A DNA stretch of 64,000 nucleotides from Methylophilaceae bacterium (GTDB lineage: Bacteria; Pseudomonadota; Gammaproteobacteria; Burkholderiales; Methylophilaceae). The notes under the pieces were generated by a model. That model did not search any database. It saw only the letters and a program-made list of their open reading frames with translations, and had not been told where the DNA came from. The stretch spans positions 161,356 through 225,355 of the forward strand of contig CAJPFK010000003.1 of assembly GCA_905339275.1 (NCBI GenBank), in the 5' to 3' direction. The number at the start of each line of letters is the position of its first letter. Positions within the stretch are counted from its first letter, which is position 1. Shown in pieces: positions 1-8,760 of the stretch. A program made the translations under genes and the position numbers.

Positions 1-1630
1 GCGTCGCACACGGTTCTTTCGGCAGGCCCGGCATCGTCATGATGTCATCGCAGATCATGACGATGAACTCCGCCCCCGCGCACAGCCTGACGGCCCGCAC
101 CGTAATCACGTGCCCCTGGGCGACACCTCTCGCACTCGCATCGGTTGAGAACGAATACTGCGTTTTGGCAATGCAGACCGGGTAATGGCCGTAGCCATCG
201 GCCTGCAACTGGTCGATCTGCACGCGCAGCCTTCTGGGGGCATGCACGTCGGCTGCGCCATAAATCCTGGTCGCGACCTTGCGCACTTTCTCCCACAGAT
301 GATCGCCATCGTCATAGACGAACTGCATGGCGCCCGTGCCGTTTTCAATCAGGCGGACCACCTCGTGTGCCAGTTCCAAGGCACCGGCACCGCCTTTCGC
401 CCAATGTTCGGCAAGCACGACATTCACGCCCTGTTCTGCCAGGCGTTCCCGCACCAAGGCAATCTCGGCCCCGGTATCCGCGGTGAAGCGATTGATCGCC
501 ACCACGCAGGAGAGCCCGTAATGCCTGGTGACGTTCTCCACGTGCTTCTTCAAATTGGCCAATCCCGCTTCCAGCGCCTGCAGGTTTTCCGTTGCCAGAT
601 CCGGCACCTCGACGCCGCCGTGATATTTCAATGCGCGTATAGTCGCCACCACTACGCAAGCCGACGGCTGCAAACCCGATTTGCGGCATTTGATATCGAT
701 GAATTTCTCGGCGCCCAGATCGGCACCGAAGCCGGCCTCCGTCACCACATAATCCGCCAGCTTCAAGCCGAGCTTGGTCGCAATCACCGAGTTGCAGCCA
801 TGGGCGATATTGGCGAACGGGCCGCCGTGAATAATCGCAGGCGTATGCTCCAGCGTCTGTACCAGGTTGGGCTTGATGGCGTCCTTGAGCAATACCGCCA
901 TGGCGCCATGCGCTTTCAGGTCCCGTGCCTGTACCGGCTGCCCTTCATAAGTGTAACCAATGACGATATTGCCGAGGCGCTGCTTGAGGTCTTTCAGCGA
1001 TTCCGCCAGGCAGAAAATCGCCATCACTTCGGAAGCCACGACAATATCGAAGCCGTCCTCCCTGGCCTGGCCGTTGACTTTACCACCCAGCCCGACCACG
1101 ATCTGGCGCAGGGCGCGATCATTCATATCCATCACGCGCTTCCAGGTCACTTGGCGCGGGTCGATCTGCAACGCGTTACCCTGATGAATATGATTGTCGA
1201 TCAACGCCGCCAGCAGATTGTGCGCAAGCGCAATGGCGGCGAAATCGCCGGTGAAATGCAGGTTGATGTCTTCCATCGGCACCACCTGGGCATGGCCGCC
1301 GCCGGCAGCACCGCCTTTCATGCCGAACACCGGCCCCATGGAAGGCTCACGCAGGCAAACGATGGCTTTTTTGCCGATACGGTTGAGGGCATCGCCAAGA
1401 CCAACTGTAGTAGTGGTTTTACCCTCGCCGGCAGGGCTGGGGCTGATGGCGGTCACCAGAATCAGCTTGCCGTCCGGACGCTGCTGCAGATGCGGGTTGA
1501 GCCGTATATCGATCTTGGCCTTGTATCGTCCGAAATGCTCAACGGAATCTTCCGTTAACCCAAGCTGCTCGGCGATTTCACTCACTTTTTTCAAGTTGGC
1601 CGACTGGGCTATTTCGATATCGCTTGGCAT
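1..1630 (-). CDS. fhs: Formate--tetrahydrofolate ligase (partial, 3' end outside window)
   Basis: ATP-dependent ligation of formate to tetrahydrofolate, cytoplasmic, entry of formate into C1-folate metabolism. Translating the minus strand from the ATG at 1628-1630 gives [20 protein letters not shown], then the P-loop [19 protein letters not shown] and the family segment [19 protein letters not shown]. The reading frame stays open to the window edge, where it reads [10 protein letters not shown], a segment close to the C-terminus of the family, so only about 15-20 residues of the usual ~557 are missing. A GAGGTG ribosome site lies 5 bases upstream of the ATG. Divergently placed from argB with a 123-base shared promoter region (1631-1753). 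Fits a methylotroph that interconverts formate and C1-folates. Confidence 0.95.
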   Translation of the reverse strand, partial: MPSDIEIAQSANLKKVSEIAEQLGLTEDSVEHFGRYKAKIDIRLNPHLQQRPDGKLILVTAISPSPAGEGKTTTTVGLGDALNRIGKKAIVCLREPSMGPVFGMKGGAAGGGHAQVVPMEDINLHFTGDFAAIALAHNLLAALIDNHIHQGNALQIDPRQVTWKRVMDMNDRALRQIVVGLGGKVNGQAREDGFDIVVASEVMAIFCLAESLKDLKQRLGNIVIGYTYEGQPVQARDLKAHGAMAVLLKDAIKPNLVQTLEHTPAIIHGGPFANIAHGCNSVIATKLGLKLADYVVTEAGFGADLGAEKFIDIKCRKSGLQPSACVVVATIRALKYHGGVEVPDLATENLQALEAGLANLKKHVENVTRHYGLSCVVAINRFTADTGAEIALVRERLAEQGVNVVLAEHWAKGGAGALELAHEVVRLIENGTGAMQFVYDDGDHLWEKVRKVATRIYGAADVHAPRRLRVQIDQLQADGYGHYPVCIAKTQYSFSTDASARGVAQGHVITVRAVRLCAGAEFIVMICDDIMTMPGLPKEPCAT

Positions 1631-1669
1631 GGACACCTCATTGATTGATACCACTGCATGAATTCATAA

Positions 1670-2638
<969 letters not shown>

Positions 2639-3280
2639 TTGACGCGCCCATCGAGGCGCGTCTGGGTTTTCGATCTGGATGACACCCTGCACGATGCATC
2701 CACCCACATCTTTCCCGTGATGAACCGGGCCATGACGCAATACATCATGAATTACCTGAATCTCAATGAGGATGATGCGCATGCGTTACGTCGGCATTAC
2801 TGGCGCGTCTACGGCGCCACCATGAAAGGCCTTGCCAGGCACCATGGTGTCGATCCCGCACACTTTTTGCATAATACGCACCAGTTTCCCGACCTGGCAC
2901 AGATGGTCGTGCAGCGCAAAAAATTAAGGCACCGGCTGCAACGGCTTCCGGGGCGTAAGGTAGTATTCACTAACGCCCCGAAGCAATATGCATTGCGCGT
3001 ACTCGGCCTGCTCGGCATCACGGATATTTTCGATGAAGTATTCAGCGTCGAATCCAGCCGTTTCCACCCCAAGCCCTCCGCACGCGGATTTGCCCGGATG
3101 CTGAAAACCATCAAGGCCGGCCCCGCGGATTGCATCATGCTGGAAGACAGCCTGCCCGCGCTGATGACCGCAAAACGGCTGGGCATGAAAACCGTGTGGG
3201 TAAGCCGGAAGTTGATGAAACCGAATTTTGTGAATCTCAGAATCCCTAGCGTGTTAGCACTTACTCACGCTCGGTTATAA
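2639..3280 (+). CDS. HAD-family pyrimidine 5'-nucleotidase
   Basis: Predicted phosphatase of nucleoside monophosphates (HAD superfamily, Pyr-5-nucltdase group). 213 residues. HAD motif I is VFDLDDTLHDA at residues 9-19, motif II lies around VVFTNAPK, and the metal-binding motif is MLEDSLPAL near residue 165. The start is a TTG directly abutting the argB stop; no ATG exists before motif I, so this start is forced by the domain boundary. The argB/5'-nucleotidase/slmA order is common in betaproteobacteria. Exact substrate is not visible from sequence. Confidence 0.88.
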   Translation: MTRPSRRVWVFDLDDTLHDASTHIFPVMNRAMTQYIMNYLNLNEDDAHALRRHYWRVYGATMKGLARHHGVDPAHFLHNTHQFPDLAQMVVQRKKLRHRLQRLPGRKVVFTNAPKQYALRVLGLLGITDIFDEVFSVESSRFHPKPSARGFARMLKTIKAGPADCIMLEDSLPALMTAKRLGMKTVWVSRKLMKPNFVNLRIPSVLALTHARL

Positions 3281-3318
3281 TCAGTAAAAAACCAGATAAC
3301 GCAGCAAAGGAATTCAAC

Positions 3319-3879
3319 ATGGCAGGCGAACGCAAACAACAAATCCTCGAATCTCTGGCCAAGATGCTGGAAAGCCCCAAACGCGAGAAAATCACCACCG
3401 CAGCGCTCGCCGCCAAGCTGGATGTTTCCGAAGCCGCCCTCTACCGCCACTTCGCCAGCAAGGCGCAGATGTTCGAAGGGCTGATCGACTTCATCGAGCA
3501 ATCACTCTTCAGCCTGATCAACAAGATCGCCAGCGAGGAAACCGACGGTATTGCCCAGGTACAGCGCATGGTCGGCATTCTGTTGATGTTTGCCGAGAAA
3601 AACCCCGGCATGGTCCGCGTTCTCATCGGCGATGCGCTGGTCAATGAAGATGAGGCCCTGCAACTCCGCGTCAACCAGTTATTGGACCGCCTGGAAATCA
3701 CCATCAAGCAAAGCCTGAAAATTGCCGTGACCGATTCCGGCAAGAAAATCCTGCCGGAAGCACAGGCCAACCTGATCGTGTGTTTTGTGATCGGCCGCTG
3801 GCATCAGTTTGCCAAAAGCGGGTTCAAGCGGAAACCGATGGAGTTTGCGCAATTGCAGCTGGGCATGTTCTACCGATAA
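3319..3879 (+). CDS. slmA: Nucleoid occlusion factor SlmA (TetR family)
   Basis: DNA-binding inhibitor of FtsZ assembly over the nucleoid. 186 residues. The N-terminal helix-turn-helix is visible as ITTAALAAKLDVSEAALYRH (about residues 25-44), followed by FASKAQMFEGLIDFIEQ, typical of SlmA. Starts at an ATG with AAAGGA upstream. Its target FtsZ is encoded 12 kb away in the same window. Other TetR regulators share the fold, but the sequence is distinctly SlmA-like. Confidence 0.93.
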   Translation: MAGERKQQILESLAKMLESPKREKITTAALAAKLDVSEAALYRHFASKAQMFEGLIDFIEQSLFSLINKIASEETDGIAQVQRMVGILLMFAEKNPGMVRVLIGDALVNEDEALQLRVNQLLDRLEITIKQSLKIAVTDSGKKILPEAQANLIVCFVIGRWHQFAKSGFKRKPMEFAQLQLGMFYR

Positions 3880-3969
3880 ATCCCGAGGTTTGCATACAGG
3901 GTCGCAGCCGATCCCGCCTGCTCGGCGAAAGGCACTTGTACTCCATGCATGCAATGGTCAGCCGAAAAC

Positions 3970-3999
3970 AAAAAAACCTCCGCAGTTGAATGCCAAGGC
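3970..3999 (-). terminator. Possible terminator of tRNA-Val
   Basis: Downstream of the tRNA on the minus strand a weak stem (CCTT...GGAGG type) runs into a seven-T tract. The stem is poor, so this is tentative. Apart from this, the 130 bases between slmA and the tRNA hold nothing recognisable. Confidence 0.4.
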
Positions 4000-4010
4000 T
4001 TTCATTTCCA

Positions 4011-4085
4011 TGGTGGGCGGTACTGGGATCGAACCAGTGACCCCTGCCGTGTGAAGGCAGTGCTCTACCGCTGAGCTAACCGCCC
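4011..4085 (-). tRNA. tRNA-Val (anticodon CAC)
   Basis: Minus-strand cloverleaf of 75 nt including an encoded 3' CCA. Acceptor arm GGGCGGT pairs with ACCGCCC; D arm GCTC...GAGC; anticodon arm CTGCC-TTCACAC-GGCAG with anticodon CAC (reads GUG, Val); T arm CTGGTTCGATCCCAG. The tRNA forms the left border of the gene-cassette array. Confidence 0.97.
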
Positions 4086-4118
4086 ATAGAAGAGGCGTGC
4101 ATTGAATCACAGTTCATC

Positions 4119-4195
4119 ACAAACGCAAAGAAGTAATCAGAAAATCTGAACAAACGCGGCTTTTCGCGCAGGTCCGGTTGAGCATAGTGTTATGC
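4119..4195 (-). repeat. Terminal attC-like site (degenerate)
   Basis: On the plus strand the right core is GTTATGC at 4189-4195, one mismatch from GTTRRRY. The interior CGCGCAGGTCCGGTT is nearly the same as in the attC at 8761-8827. The opposite core (near CACAAAC, about 4118) is poor. Interpreted as the attC of the last cassette, next to tRNA-Val. The left boundary is approximate. Confidence 0.5.
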
Positions 4196-4612
4196 ATTGG
4201 CTGCTTTTGATACCACCTTGGCATCGAATTTCTCTTTGTTAATGATGAAACGCTCGTGACGGCCTTTTGAAATTAACTCTACACCGTCGTGAGCCTCAAC
4301 GGCAAAAACGAGCCTTTTCCCTTCAACAGCAATTAACTCCACTGTTGCCGTGACTTCCAGTCCAGGCGGCGTAGCCGCTTCATGGCTTACGTCAATGTGG
4401 GTTCCAACGGTTTGTTCCTTCGGCCAGTCGAGATGTGGGTTGGTCGCCTTGATGCAGGCCCACTCAAGAAAGCCGACAAGGAAACCAGTAGCAAAGACTT
4501 CGGGCATTGCGACAAACTCTTCAGACTCAGGATATAGAGCCGGAACCGTTTTTGAGGGAGGTACTTTGAACTTGTGCTCGTATTTGATACCGGGCTTGAG
4601 AGATTCCTTCAT
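4190..4612 (-). CDS. FlK-like acyl-CoA thioesterase (cassette gene)
   Basis: 140 residues, hot-dog thioesterase resembling fluoroacetyl-CoA thioesterase FlK. The segment THIDVSHEAATPPG (residues 71-84) is the family signature, and Thr42, Glu50 and His77 sit where the FlK catalytic residues Thr42/Glu50/His76 are expected. ATG at 4612 with GGAGACGA upstream. The stop TTA (plus strand) overlaps the GTTATGC core of the terminal attC, as is typical of integron cassettes. Substrate is unknown; small acyl-CoA detoxification is an inference. Last cassette of the array, farthest from the promoter. Confidence 0.8.
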   Translation of the reverse strand: MKESLKPGIKYEHKFKVPPSKTVPALYPESEEFVAMPEVFATGFLVGFLEWACIKATNPHLDWPKEQTVGTHIDVSHEAATPPGLEVTATVELIAVEGKRLVFAVEAHDGVELISKGRHERFIINKEKFDAKVVSKAANA

Positions 4613-4632
4613 TTCGTCTCCAAGAAAGCAAG

Positions 4633-4697
4633 GAGGTTACAGGGCTTGTAAAATAATCGGCTCCTACGGAGCGCCCCTCTTGACCGAATGGTTAGGC
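4633..4697 (-). repeat. attC site (one core degenerate)
   Basis: Plus-strand core GTTAGGC at 4691-4697 is perfect. The adjoining GAGCGCCCCTCTTGACCG is shared with the attC at 7571-7656 (GAGCGCCCCTGTTGACCG). The distal core toward 4633 is not clearly recognisable. Lies between the thioesterase and SRPBCC cassettes. Confidence 0.65.
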
Positions 4698-4706
4698 GGC
4701 ATCTTG

Positions 4707-5153
4707 CTAACCCGGAATTTCCGGTTCAACGAGATTCGCAAGTTGTGCGAGAGACTCTTGCCAACCGAGGTAGCACATCTCGACGGGGATAACTTCGGGC
4801 ACCCCTTCCTGCACGATATTAATCTCCGTTCCGCAGGACACTTTCGTTAAAACTACCGTTACCTGCATTTCCCCAGGCAAATTCGGGTCATCGAATTTAT
4901 CCGTGTAACGAATTCGTTCGTTGGGAACAAGCTCAAGGTACTCACCACCGAATGCGTGTCCGTTCCCGGTGTTGAAATTCGCGAACGACATCCTGAAAGT
5001 TCCGCCAACCTTCGCATCCAGGTGGTGAACCTTGCACGTGAAGCCATATGGCGGCAACCACTTCGCCATTGCATCGGCATCCAGAAACGCCCGATAGACG
5101 CGTTCCGTAGGAGCGCGGAGTACGCGGTGAAATCGTACAGTGCCAGTAGACAT
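4707..5153 (-). CDS. SRPBCC/AHSA1-type protein (cassette gene)
   Basis: 148 residues, START-like SRPBCC fold of the AHSA1/polyketide cyclase group: N-terminal FHRVLRAPTERVYRAFLDAD, the GGTFRMSF strand, GGEYLELVPNERIRYTDKF, and a C-terminal helix with LGWQESLAQLANLVE. Such proteins bind small hydrophobic ligands; function is not predictable here. ATG at 5153 with GGAG upstream. Minus strand like the other cassettes. The TAG stop is 10 bases from an attC core. Confidence 0.8.
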   Translation of the reverse strand: MSTGTVRFHRVLRAPTERVYRAFLDADAMAKWLPPYGFTCKVHHLDAKVGGTFRMSFANFNTGNGHAFGGEYLELVPNERIRYTDKFDDPNLPGEMQVTVVLTKVSCGTEINIVQEGVPEVIPVEMCYLGWQESLAQLANLVEPEIPG

Positions 5154-5227
5154 AAGTCATTCTCCTTTCAAAGCGATGTTCAGCGGAGGCTGGGATACGA
5201 AATTGCATGAGCCCATTGGATTGGGAT

Positions 5228-5295
5228 GCCTAACGTGCTAGCTAACCTGCGCACCGCCGCTAGGCGGAGCGTCCGTGTTGAGTGGAAGGTTAGCC
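5228..5295 (-). repeat. attC site
   Basis: Minus strand reads GGCTAAC (5295-5289) to GTTAGGC (5234-5228), both matching the RYYYAAC and GTTRRRY cores. 68 bases, with an imperfect palindrome around GGACGCTCCGCC/GGCGG in the interior. Follows the 3' end of the 5297-6382 gene as expected for its cassette. Confidence 0.88.
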
Positions 5296-5296
5296 A

Positions 5297-6382
5297 TCAT
5301 TTAGCCAACTTCCGCAACGTCTTTTCTTGGTGGTCAGGTTCTCCGATCCCCATCTTGAACAGCATCATCTTGCGGTGATTCAGGAACGCGGCCATGTGCT
5401 CAATCATTGAGCGCGTGATGAGAACCGGTTTCGTATCTGAGTCAAGACGCGCGATGGTTCTCCTAGCGTCATAGGCAATTTCGCCATCTTCATTTCGAGC
5501 AAGATAATTACTGCTGTATACGAGGTCGCTCAGAATTCGCATCTGGTTACCAACGTGGGACACGACCACGGAAAGATTGTCATGCCGTTCGACTTGCATG
5601 ATCTTATGCTCAAAACTCTCAAATAGGATATTGATAAATGGCGAGATGTCGTCTGGAACGTCAATCGGGTCACAGTCGGGAACTACGATAGTTGTCTTCG
5701 TCTGAGTGCCGTACTCCTTGTGCCGTATTCCGGATAGCCCGGGTGATGAATCGTAATAGTGAATTAGGTGCAAAGAAGGGTGCGTAAATAGCCCGTAGTC
5801 ATCGAACAATACGGGGGTTAGGGAATGTGTCAGATCTGTGCACTCAATCTTCCTCCCTCGCCGTTCAAGCGCCCCCGCCTCCATAAGCACCCAAAGAGTA
5901 TGGCGTCCAAACATCAAGAATCGAACCGCTACGATCAGAGGAAGTCCGAACCTCGCGGCATACTTCCTTCGGGCATTCAAATCCTTGGCCGTTATTGTAA
6001 ACTTTTGCTTTGAACAGGACTTGACTTCGACGAAGCAACTTACGGTTACGCCGACATCCTCTCGCTGCATGCCCTTAGTTGAAATACCCGGTCGAAACGA
6101 AGCAAGAAAGTCAGCGGCCTTCTCTGCACTTTCTACTATGGGGGTCTGATCGATTCGCGAGATCGATTCACACGTACCCATGATTTTGCAGAAGATAGCA
6201 AATTCGTCTTCTTGCGCTAACCCATCAAGAATTTGATCAACTCGTGGCATATGGTCGCTTGGAACAAATTCTGCCTTTAGTGCTTCAAATTCCTTTTGGG
6301 TGTCTGTGAAACCTTGTAGAGCTGCGACCGATTTCGCCATTTCAATGGCGGAAAGCTTCGTGCTGTTGAGTGTGCGAGTCAT
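5297..6382 (-). CDS. Unknown protein with a PD-(D/E)XK-like nuclease signature (cassette gene)
   Basis: 361 residues; I do not recognise a named family. Residues 115-121 (SCFVEVK) form a hydrophobic strand with E119-x-K121, preceded by D91 in DFLASF and followed by a helix and strand, ARRKYAARFGLPLIVAVR (137-154). This D...ExK arrangement is typical of the PD-(D/E)XK nuclease/restriction fold. The N-terminal 90 residues look helical; the C-terminal half has no clear motif. ATG at 6382. The gene fills one cassette between two good attC sites. Its base composition looks lower in GC than the flanking core genes. A role in phage defence is possible but is inference only. Confidence 0.6.
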   Translation of the reverse strand: MTRTLNSTKLSAIEMAKSVAALQGFTDTQKEFEALKAEFVPSDHMPRVDQILDGLAQEDEFAIFCKIMGTCESISRIDQTPIVESAEKAADFLASFRPGISTKGMQREDVGVTVSCFVEVKSCSKQKFTITAKDLNARRKYAARFGLPLIVAVRFLMFGRHTLWVLMEAGALERRGRKIECTDLTHSLTPVLFDDYGLFTHPSLHLIHYYDSSPGLSGIRHKEYGTQTKTTIVVPDCDPIDVPDDISPFINILFESFEHKIMQVERHDNLSVVVSHVGNQMRILSDLVYSSNYLARNEDGEIAYDARRTIARLDSDTKPVLITRSMIEHMAAFLNHRKMMLFKMGIGEPDHQEKTLRKLAK

Positions 6383-6389
6383 TCGTAAT

Positions 6390-6478
6390 GGCTAACGCTT
6401 TTGATAACCGGCGGCTGAAGCGTAGCGTAGGTCGTCCGGCACGCATTTTTTGCGCGCGAAGTTCATCAATTGTTAGGC
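6390..6478 (-). repeat. attC site
   Basis: Plus-strand cores GGCTAAC (6390-6396) and GTTAGGC (6472-6478), both perfect. 89 bases. Separates the 5297-6382 gene from the 6504-6824 cassette. Confidence 0.85.
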
Positions 6479-6503
6479 TTGCGAAGCTTCCTTCGCCATG
6501 CCT

Positions 6504-6824
6504 CTAGAAGTGGCATTGCCCGCCGCCGAGCGCGCCTACCAATCGAGGGTACGGGGGTGATGTATATACGTACACGTAACGAAATTGCCCGGGCGGCACC
6601 CAATCGTTAAGGTAGGTGTAGATCACTTGGTTGTTTGCCAACTGACCGTCGGCACGTAAATTGCAGAACATTGGAATACTGCCATTGTTTTGAATTGTAC
6701 AAGTGGCTTTTTCTGGAGTGTAAGTGCAGTTCATGTTGACCGCGAACCATTGCGGCTGTGGTTGCGCTTGAACGGCTAGCGCAACAAGTAGGCCTGCGCA
6801 GATGGTGATTACGTGACGAATCAT
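6504..6824 (-). CDS. Small secreted protein, unknown (cassette gene)
   Basis: 106 residues, unrecognised. A clear signal peptide (MIRHVITICAGLLVALAVQA, cleavage likely after AQA at about residue 21) is followed by a mature part rich in Tyr, Pro and Asn with four Cys (NCTYTPEKATC, PMFC, GGQC), suggesting a disulfide-stabilised exported domain. ATG with GGAG upstream. One gene per cassette, on the minus strand. Confidence 0.6.
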   Translation of the reverse strand: MIRHVITICAGLLVALAVQAQPQPQWFAVNMNCTYTPEKATCTIQNNGSIPMFCNLRADGQLANNQVIYTYLNDWVPPGQFRYVYVYTSPPYPRLVGALGGGQCHF

Positions 6825-6994
6825 AAAGGTCTCCAGAGTCTATAAAATCTGTTTACACAACCCGCGGACATCCCCTTTGCGACAAACGTAAGGATGCAGT
6901 TAAATGCGCGGACCAATCAACAGCTAATCAACGACTTCCAATTGACTATCTAGCGCAACGTTCTTCCTGCCATTCAACCATATGGTGCTACCTA

Positions 6995-7085
6995 GTCTAA
7001 CATTTGACATAAGGGGCTGGCGAAACCCTCGTTATTAAAATACCGTTCATCGAAGCTCGCTTTCGCCAGTCCGGATGGGTTAAAG
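6995..7085 (-). repeat. attC-like site
   Basis: Plus-strand core GTCTAAC (6995-7001) fits RYYYAAC; the opposite core GTTAAAG (7079-7085) differs at the last base. Interior arms GGCTGGCGAAA and TTTCGCCAG (7016-7026 / 7061-7069) pair. The stop of the 7080-7277 ORF sits in this core. The 175 bases from 6825 to 6994 hold no ORF I can support. Confidence 0.7.
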
Positions 7086-7277
7086 CGCAAATAACTTAAG
7101 CGGTGCATTGCTCTGCTGAATCTTACGAAATTTTACTTTTTCTCCTGAGCCAGTGTAGAGCAGTAAAAGCATTGTTCTTGAGCCACCTTTAGATTCAACG
7201 TCAAACATAGCAGCAATTGGCTCACTAGGTGCTTCGGGCGAGATAGGGGTTACCAAAATGCTTGCTACAATCTCCAT
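7080..7277 (-). CDS. Short unknown ORF, possibly the 3' fragment of a decayed cassette gene
   Basis: 65 codons ending in KLFAL at the attC core. No recognised family. A stop lies four codons upstream of its ATG in the same frame, while another frame just upstream reads a coding-like FGWVVTLTGPNGPQW. Together with 7360-7554 this looks like one ancestral reading frame broken by frameshifts, but three independent tiny ORFs cannot be excluded. Confidence 0.3.
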   Translation of the reverse strand: MEIVASILVTPISPEAPSEPIAAMFDVESKGGSRTMLLLLYTGSGEKVKFRKIQQSNAPLKLFAL

Positions 7278-7359
7278 TGCGGGCCATTAGGACCAGTTAA
7301 TGTAACAACCCAACCAAAGCTGCGTCTTGATCAGAAAATTCATCTGAAGGTAGAAGTGA

Positions 7360-7554
7360 CTATACCTCATTTTTTACTGTCAATACCATTGCAAATAAGG
7401 GAAATTGCTTGCCTGCATTAATATAGTTCTTGACCGTGCTTATTGCTTTACCAAAGATAGCCCGCTCATTCGATGAAAGCCTACCCCCCGCCGAACTATT
7501 TGCCGAAAATATGGCAAAAATTACTGCAATAGCTGTTTTAATGTACTTACTCAC
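7360..7554 (-). CDS. Short exported protein or 5' fragment, unknown (cassette gene)
   Basis: 64 codons from a GTG (7552-7554) with GGAG upstream. The N-terminus MSKYIKTAIAVIFAIFSANS is a signal peptide; the rest (GGRLSSNERAIFGKAISTVK) is unrecognised. It shares a single cassette (between attC sites 7571-7656 and 6995-7085) with the 7080-7277 ORF, and may be its 5' half. Confidence 0.4.
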   Translation of the reverse strand: MSKYIKTAIAVIFAIFSANSSAGGRLSSNERAIFGKAISTVKNYINAGKQFPLFAMVLTVKNEV

Positions 7555-7570
7555 AAATTCTCCATTTGCA

Positions 7571-7656
7571 CTCTAACGTCGAAGGTAACGGGCGCTCAAA
7601 CAGCTGACGAAGCCGGCTGTTTGAGCGCCCCTGTTGACCGCAGTGTTAGGTTAGGC
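7571..7656 (-). repeat. attC site with perfect 15-bp arms
   Basis: Plus-strand outer sequences CTCTAAC (7571-7577) and GTTAGGT (7645-7651), the latter overlapping a second GTTAGGC (7650-7656). The arms GGGCGCTCAAACAGC (7590-7604) and GCTGTTTGAGCGCCC (7615-7629) are perfect inverted repeats separated by 10 bases. One core starts with C rather than a purine. Confidence 0.82.
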
Positions 7657-7657
7657 A

Positions 7658-8182
7658 TTAGTACAACTTCAACGGACGGAGGGCAGGGACACCATTTTCG
7701 AGTGTCACCTGATATAACCCTGGAGCTTTACAGGTTGCCCCATCTGCGTTCGACGCAACGGACTTAATACCAAATAACTTTTCAATGGTGCCCAATACGG
7801 CGGTGTTGTCACTGTTGTCTTTTATGCTACCAAGTCGCCAACCATCCAAGATCGCGACATCAACGCCGGTTTTCCCAAACCCGTTCTTGCTTCGCACCAA
7901 GTATGGTTTCGAATAGTCTGGCAATAGGAAGGGGGTACTTGCTGAACACTGAACAACAGTTGCAGCTTTACAGTTCCCTTTCTCATCTTTGCCTGCGACA
8001 CATACGTCTTTTAGTGAAACTTCAACTACAACAACAGGTTCGTAAAGTACATACCCATCAAGCGCTTTGTCGGCAGATTTACGTGATTGCTCTACCTGCT
8101 CTGGATGAAGCGTTAATATATCTAAGCCAACGCAACCAACCAACAGTGCTGACACTACCACACCGACCATGAGTCGTTTCAT
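7658..8182 (-). CDS. Predicted lipoprotein, unknown (cassette gene)
   Basis: 174 residues from the ATG at 8182 (MKRLMVGVVVSALLVGC), chosen over the upstream GTG at 8209 because it begins a proper signal peptide with a lipobox LVGC and has GGAG 9-10 bases upstream. The mature protein has further Cys residues (DVCVAGK, GNCKA, VQCSA, ATCKA) and no known domain. Likely membrane-anchored by lipidation. Single-gene cassette. Confidence 0.6.
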   Translation of the reverse strand: MKRLMVGVVVSALLVGCVGLDILTLHPEQVEQSRKSADKALDGYVLYEPVVVVEVSLKDVCVAGKDEKGNCKAATVVQCSASTPFLLPDYSKPYLVRSKNGFGKTGVDVAILDGWRLGSIKDNSDNTAVLGTIEKLFGIKSVASNADGATCKAPGLYQVTLENGVPALRPLKLY

Positions 8183-8269
8183 AGTTAAACTCCGTGCAAT
8201 AGGCCACACTGGTCAACCCCTCATTTGGCCAAGTATGAGGAGCGATTTAAGGGCTGACTTGGCATAAAT

Positions 8270-8328
8270 GCTTAACATCTGAAGTAAGGCGCACGCGGTA
8301 GCGCATTCCACTTAACTGATGGGTAGGT
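8270..8328 (-). repeat. attC-like site (degenerate)
   Basis: Plus-strand core GCTTAAC (8270-8276) fits RYYYAAC; the partner GGGTAGGT (8321-8328) is only partly GTTRRRY-like. Interior GGCGCACGCGGTAGCGC could form a short hairpin. Placed exactly where an attC is expected, between the lipoprotein and toxin-like cassettes. Confidence 0.5.
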
Positions 8329-8337
8329 CTTTTAGGA

Positions 8338-8721
8338 CTAATAAATTCCCCTGCGTGCAGCAAACTCCAGCAAAACCACCAAACGTTTTTCTTCGTCGGG
8401 CCGATAAACAAGACGGTAGTCTCCAACCCGATATCGCCACAAGCCTTTAAGTTCAGCGTTAAGTGGCTTCTTTGTATCACCGTGCGGTAGGGCTGGCTTC
8501 TCAGAAAGTTCAGCTATGGCTGCGAGCACACGGCCTTGGAGTTTTTTGTCTATGCCGGAAATGGACTTTCGAAATGCCGGGGTGAATGCAATAGACCACT
8601 CAATGGGAGGTGGGCCACTTCTAGAAAAGAGAGGGCGGTCTGAACTTTCTTCTTCCTCAGGCAAAGACTCTTGATAAAAAGTAGATATTTCCTTGATAAA
8701 TCCCATAATCGGATAACCCAT
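8338..8721 (-). CDS. RelE/ParE-superfamily toxin-like protein (cassette gene)
   Basis: About 127 residues from the ATG at 8721; another ATG at 8706 is possible, and the TTG at 8766 would start inside the attC core and is rejected. The C-terminal 90 residues carry the RelE pattern: IEWSIAFTPAFRKSISGIDK, then KPLNAELKGLWRYRVGDYRL (the LkGLWRyRvGdYRlvY signature) and VVLLEFAARRGIY. An acidic, Pro-rich N-terminal extension of ~35 residues (EEEESSDRP) precedes it. RelE members are mRNA interferases; no antitoxin ORF is visible in this cassette. The extension might serve as an intrinsic antidote, or the toxin may be inactive. Confidence 0.75.
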   Translation of the reverse strand: MGYPIMGFIKEISTFYQESLPEEEESSDRPLFSRSGPPPIEWSIAFTPAFRKSISGIDKKLQGRVLAAIAELSEKPALPHGDTKKPLNAELKGLWRYRVGDYRLVYRPDEEKRLVVLLEFAARRGIY

Positions 8722-8760
8722 TTCGGGATTACCTACGGGAGATCGCGGAGGGCTTGATAC

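Noticed and set aside
185..1558. 457-codon plus-strand ORF
   Set aside because: Antisense to fhs, whose minus-strand translation has clear FTHFS motifs; the plus frame is His/Gln/Arg-rich with no family resemblance.
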